A DNA stretch of 64,000 nucleotides from Osmia lignaria lignaria. Its lineage: Eukaryota > Arthropoda > Insecta > Hymenoptera > Megachilidae. The notes beneath the pieces are model-generated. The model was not told the origin of the DNA. It made no database searches and saw only the letters and a program-made list of their open reading frames with translations. Location of the stretch: NCBI RefSeq assembly GCF_051020975.1, contig NW_027478173.1:248001-312000 (forward strand), given 5' to 3'. A program made the translations under genes and the position numbers. Every line of letters begins with the position of its first letter. The first letter of the stretch is position 1. This document shows, piece after piece, positions 62,086 through 64,000 of this stretch.

Positions 62086-64000
62086 TCAGATGCGTAGTTC
62101 TCGAGATATATCAAGATATTTAAAAGTTCCGAAGCCGCACCAACATAATAGAGATACAGAAACACCGTGGCCCCTTTCTTTGAGATAACTCTGCACTATT
62201 GCGAGCTGCAAATGCCACTTCCAGCTTAGCTGTGCAGAGGAAGAACAACAAGAAGAAGAAATATCTCGAAATATGTCCGTCAGGCCAGTTCCTTTGAGCT
62301 GAATCTGCAAATATCTCGGAAATGAAGCGAGCTATGGCAAAATGTTAAGAGACGTTTTTTGTAGAGAATTATGTTTCCTACAATTTATGTTCTATGATAT
62401 TTTTTGATCAGAAGCGTAGTTTTCGAGATATATCGAGATATTTAAAAGTTCCGAAGCCGCACCAACATAATAGAGATACAGAAACACCGTGGCCCCTTTC
62501 TTTGAGATGACTCTGCACGATTGCGAGCTGTAAATGCCACCTCCAGCTTAGCTGTGCAGAAGAAGAACAAGAAGAAGAAGAAGTATCTCGAAATATGTCC
62601 GTCAGGCCCCTTCCCTTGAGATAAATCTGCAAATATCTCGGAAACGAAGAGAGCTATGGCAAAATGTTAAGAGACCTTTTTTGTAGAGAATTAAGTTTCC
62701 TACATTTTATGTTCTATGATATTTTTTGATCAGATGCGTAGTTCTCGAGATATATCAAGATATTTAAAAGTTCCGAAGCCGCACCAACATAATAGAGATA
62801 CAGAAACACCGTGGCTCCTTTCTTTGAGATAACTCTGCACTATTGCGAGCTGGAAATGCCACTTCCAGTTTAGCTGTGCAGAAGAAGAACAACAAGAAGA
62901 AGAAATATCTCGAAATATGTCCGTCAGGCCCCTGCCCTTGAGATATATCTGCAAATATCTCGGAAACGAAGCGAGCTATGGCAATATGTTGAGAGTCCTT
63001 TTTTGTAGAGAATTATGTTTCCTACAATTTATGTTCTATGATATTTTTTGATCAGAAGCGTAGTTTTCGAGATATATCGAGATATTTAAAAGTTCCGAAG
63101 CCGCACCAACATAATAGAGATACAGAAACACCGTGGCCCCTTTCTTTGAGATAACTCTGCACTAGTGCGAGCCGCAAATGCCACTTCCAGCTTAGCTGTG
63201 CAGAAGAAGAACAACAAGAAGAAGAAATATCTCGAAATATGTCCGTCAGGCCCCTTCCCTTGAGATAAATATGCAAATATCTCGGAAACGAAGCGAGCTA
63301 TGGCAAAATGTTAAGCGACCTTTTTTGTAGAGAATTAAGTGTCCTACTTTTTATGTTCTATGATATTTTTTGATCAGATGCGTAGTTCTCGAGATATATC
63401 AAAATATTTAAAAGTTCCGAAGCCCCACCAACATAATAGAGATACAGAAACACCGTGGCCCCTTTCTTTGAGATAACTCTGCACTATTGCGAGCTGCAAA
63501 TGCCACTTCCAGCTTAGCTGTGCAGAGGAAGAACAACAAGAAGAAGAAATATCTCGAAATATGTCCGTCAGGCCAGTTCCTTTGAGCTGAATCTGCAAAT
63601 ATCTCGGAAACGAAGCGAGCTATGGCAAAATGTTAACAGACGTTTTTTGTAGAGAATCATGTTTCCTACAATTTATGTTCTATGATATTTTTTGATCAGA
63701 AGCGTAGTTTTCGCGATATATCGAGATACTTAAAAGTTCCGAAGCCGCACCAACATAATAGAGATACAGAAACACCGTGGCCCCTTTCTTTGAGATAACT
63801 GTGCACTAGTGCGAGCCGCAAATGCCACTTCCAGCTTAGCTGTGCAGAAGAAGAACAACAAGAAGAAGAAATATCTCGAAATATGTCCGTCAGGCCCCTG
63901 CCCTTGAGATATATCTGCAAATATCTCGGAAACGAAGCGAGCTATGGCAAAATGTTGAGAGACCTTTTTTGTAGAGAATTATGTTTCCTACAATTTATGT

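Larger units (their letters stand above)
1..64000. repeat. 322-bp tandem satellite array, about 199 head-to-tail monomers, no edges in window
   Basis: The same unit recurs every 322 bp from the first base to the last, always in one orientation. A typical monomer is 265-586. Landmarks in order are TTGATCAGA, a TCTCGAGA or TTTCGAGA box, GTTCCGAAGCCGCACC, ACCGTGGCCCC, a GAGATAACTCTGCAC element, a GAA/CAA purine tract, TATCTCGAAATATGTCC, AAATATCTCGGAAACGAAGC, GCTATGGCAAAATG, and a T6-GTAG segment leading back to TTGATCAGA. Neighbouring monomers differ mainly by substitutions. I found no inserted unique sequence, inversion, transposon or gene anywhere, so every stretch of the window is accounted for by this repeat. 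Long uniform arrays of this kind are typical of centromeric or pericentromeric heterochromatin in eukaryotes. That location is inferred and not shown here. Confidence 0.99.
53688..64000. repeat. Mosaic satellite domain with chimeric monomers and short shared segments
   Basis: Order from 53,714 is Q*, a P/V chimera, N Q* P U P U P N N P R' P P Q S Q*, a T/S chimera, V W U Q, a T/S chimera, V, a W/U chimera, Q, a V/Q* chimera, R', a P/H mix, Q, P. Short segments recur at different spacings. 59,489-60,242 matches 61,099-61,852 (five monomers apart). About 58,440-58,970 matches about 61,982-62,512 (eleven apart), including TTAAGATACC and TTTATGATCTACGATA. The monomer at 57,578 resembles the one at 62,730 (sixteen apart). 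There is no single dominant long period. Confidence 0.8.

Noticed and set aside
1..64000. CRISPR array, because of regular direct repeats
   Set aside because: The period is 322 bp and there are no unique spacers; the whole unit repeats.
1..64000. Tandem rRNA, 5S, tRNA or histone gene cluster
   Set aside because: No rRNA or tRNA landmarks and no histone reading frame are present; the monomer contains no recognised gene.
1..64000. Transposon-derived array with terminal inverted repeats or target-site duplications
   Set aside because: Monomers abut without gaps, and no flanking duplication, transposase or LTR is visible. A distant transposon origin of the monomer cannot be excluded from this window alone.

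Overview
The whole 64 kb is one uninterrupted satellite DNA array. A 322-bp monomer (about 40% GC) is repeated head to tail roughly 199 times, always in the same orientation. The window begins and ends inside a monomer, so neither array edge is visible and the true array is longer than 64 kb. I see no gene, RNA gene, transposon, CRISPR array, prokaryotic operon or unique sequence. The short open frames on both strands are by-products of the repeat. On the minus strand they start at TTG. The common plus-strand frame starts at GTG. The monomer length (3 x 107 + 1) is not a multiple of three, so no repeat protein can read through it. Organism: a eukaryote, and the array looks like centromeric or pericentromeric heterochromatin. 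CpG is not depleted (12 in the monomer counted, close to expectation), which argues against a heavily CpG-methylated vertebrate or plant. The sequence style (TATCTCGGAAACGAAGCGAG, TTTTTTGTAGAGAATT, TTTTTTGATCAGA) resembles repeats I associate with insect genomes; this is a low-to-moderate confidence inference from memory. Monomers fall into recognisable families, named here by plus-strand diagnostic bases. P has ACTAGTGCGAGCCGC. Q has GCAGAGGAAG plus CCAGTTCCTTTGAGCTG. Q* is Q with GAAGTATCTCG and GGCCCGTT. R has GAGCTGGAAATGCC plus GAAGGACAAC; R' lacks the GGAC. S has GCGACCTGC plus CCAGCTCAGC. T has TTGCGCGCTGC. U has GTCCATCAGGACCC. V has CTGTAAATGCCACCTCC. W has CCGAAACCGC plus ATAACAGAG. 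H has CTGTACAGAAG. N is the plain form. Monomer starts are given at the TCAGA of the TTGATCAGA motif, for example 265. Layout: 1-5,804 is a 10-monomer (3,220 bp) higher-order repeat, two copies. 5,805-18,758 is an older P/Q/R domain built largely of Q-P dimers, without a long regular period. 18,759-27,164 is a 13-monomer (4,186 bp) repeat, almost exactly two copies. 26,240-33,622 is a second 4,186-bp periodicity in another register, embedded in an S/Q* dimer-rich domain. 33,623-39,869 is mixed and richer in private mutations. 39,870-45,737 introduces the H, T, V and W families and a recurring T-U-S module. 45,738-53,687 is a 12-monomer (3,864 bp) repeat, about 2.06 copies. 53,688-64,000 is a mosaic with many chimeric monomers and short shared segments. 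The window therefore records repeated rounds of unequal exchange or local amplification. The most notable signals are three near-perfect multi-kilobase duplications, the near-absence of indels (three single-base deletions in about 199 monomers), and two conserved dyad symmetries per monomer.
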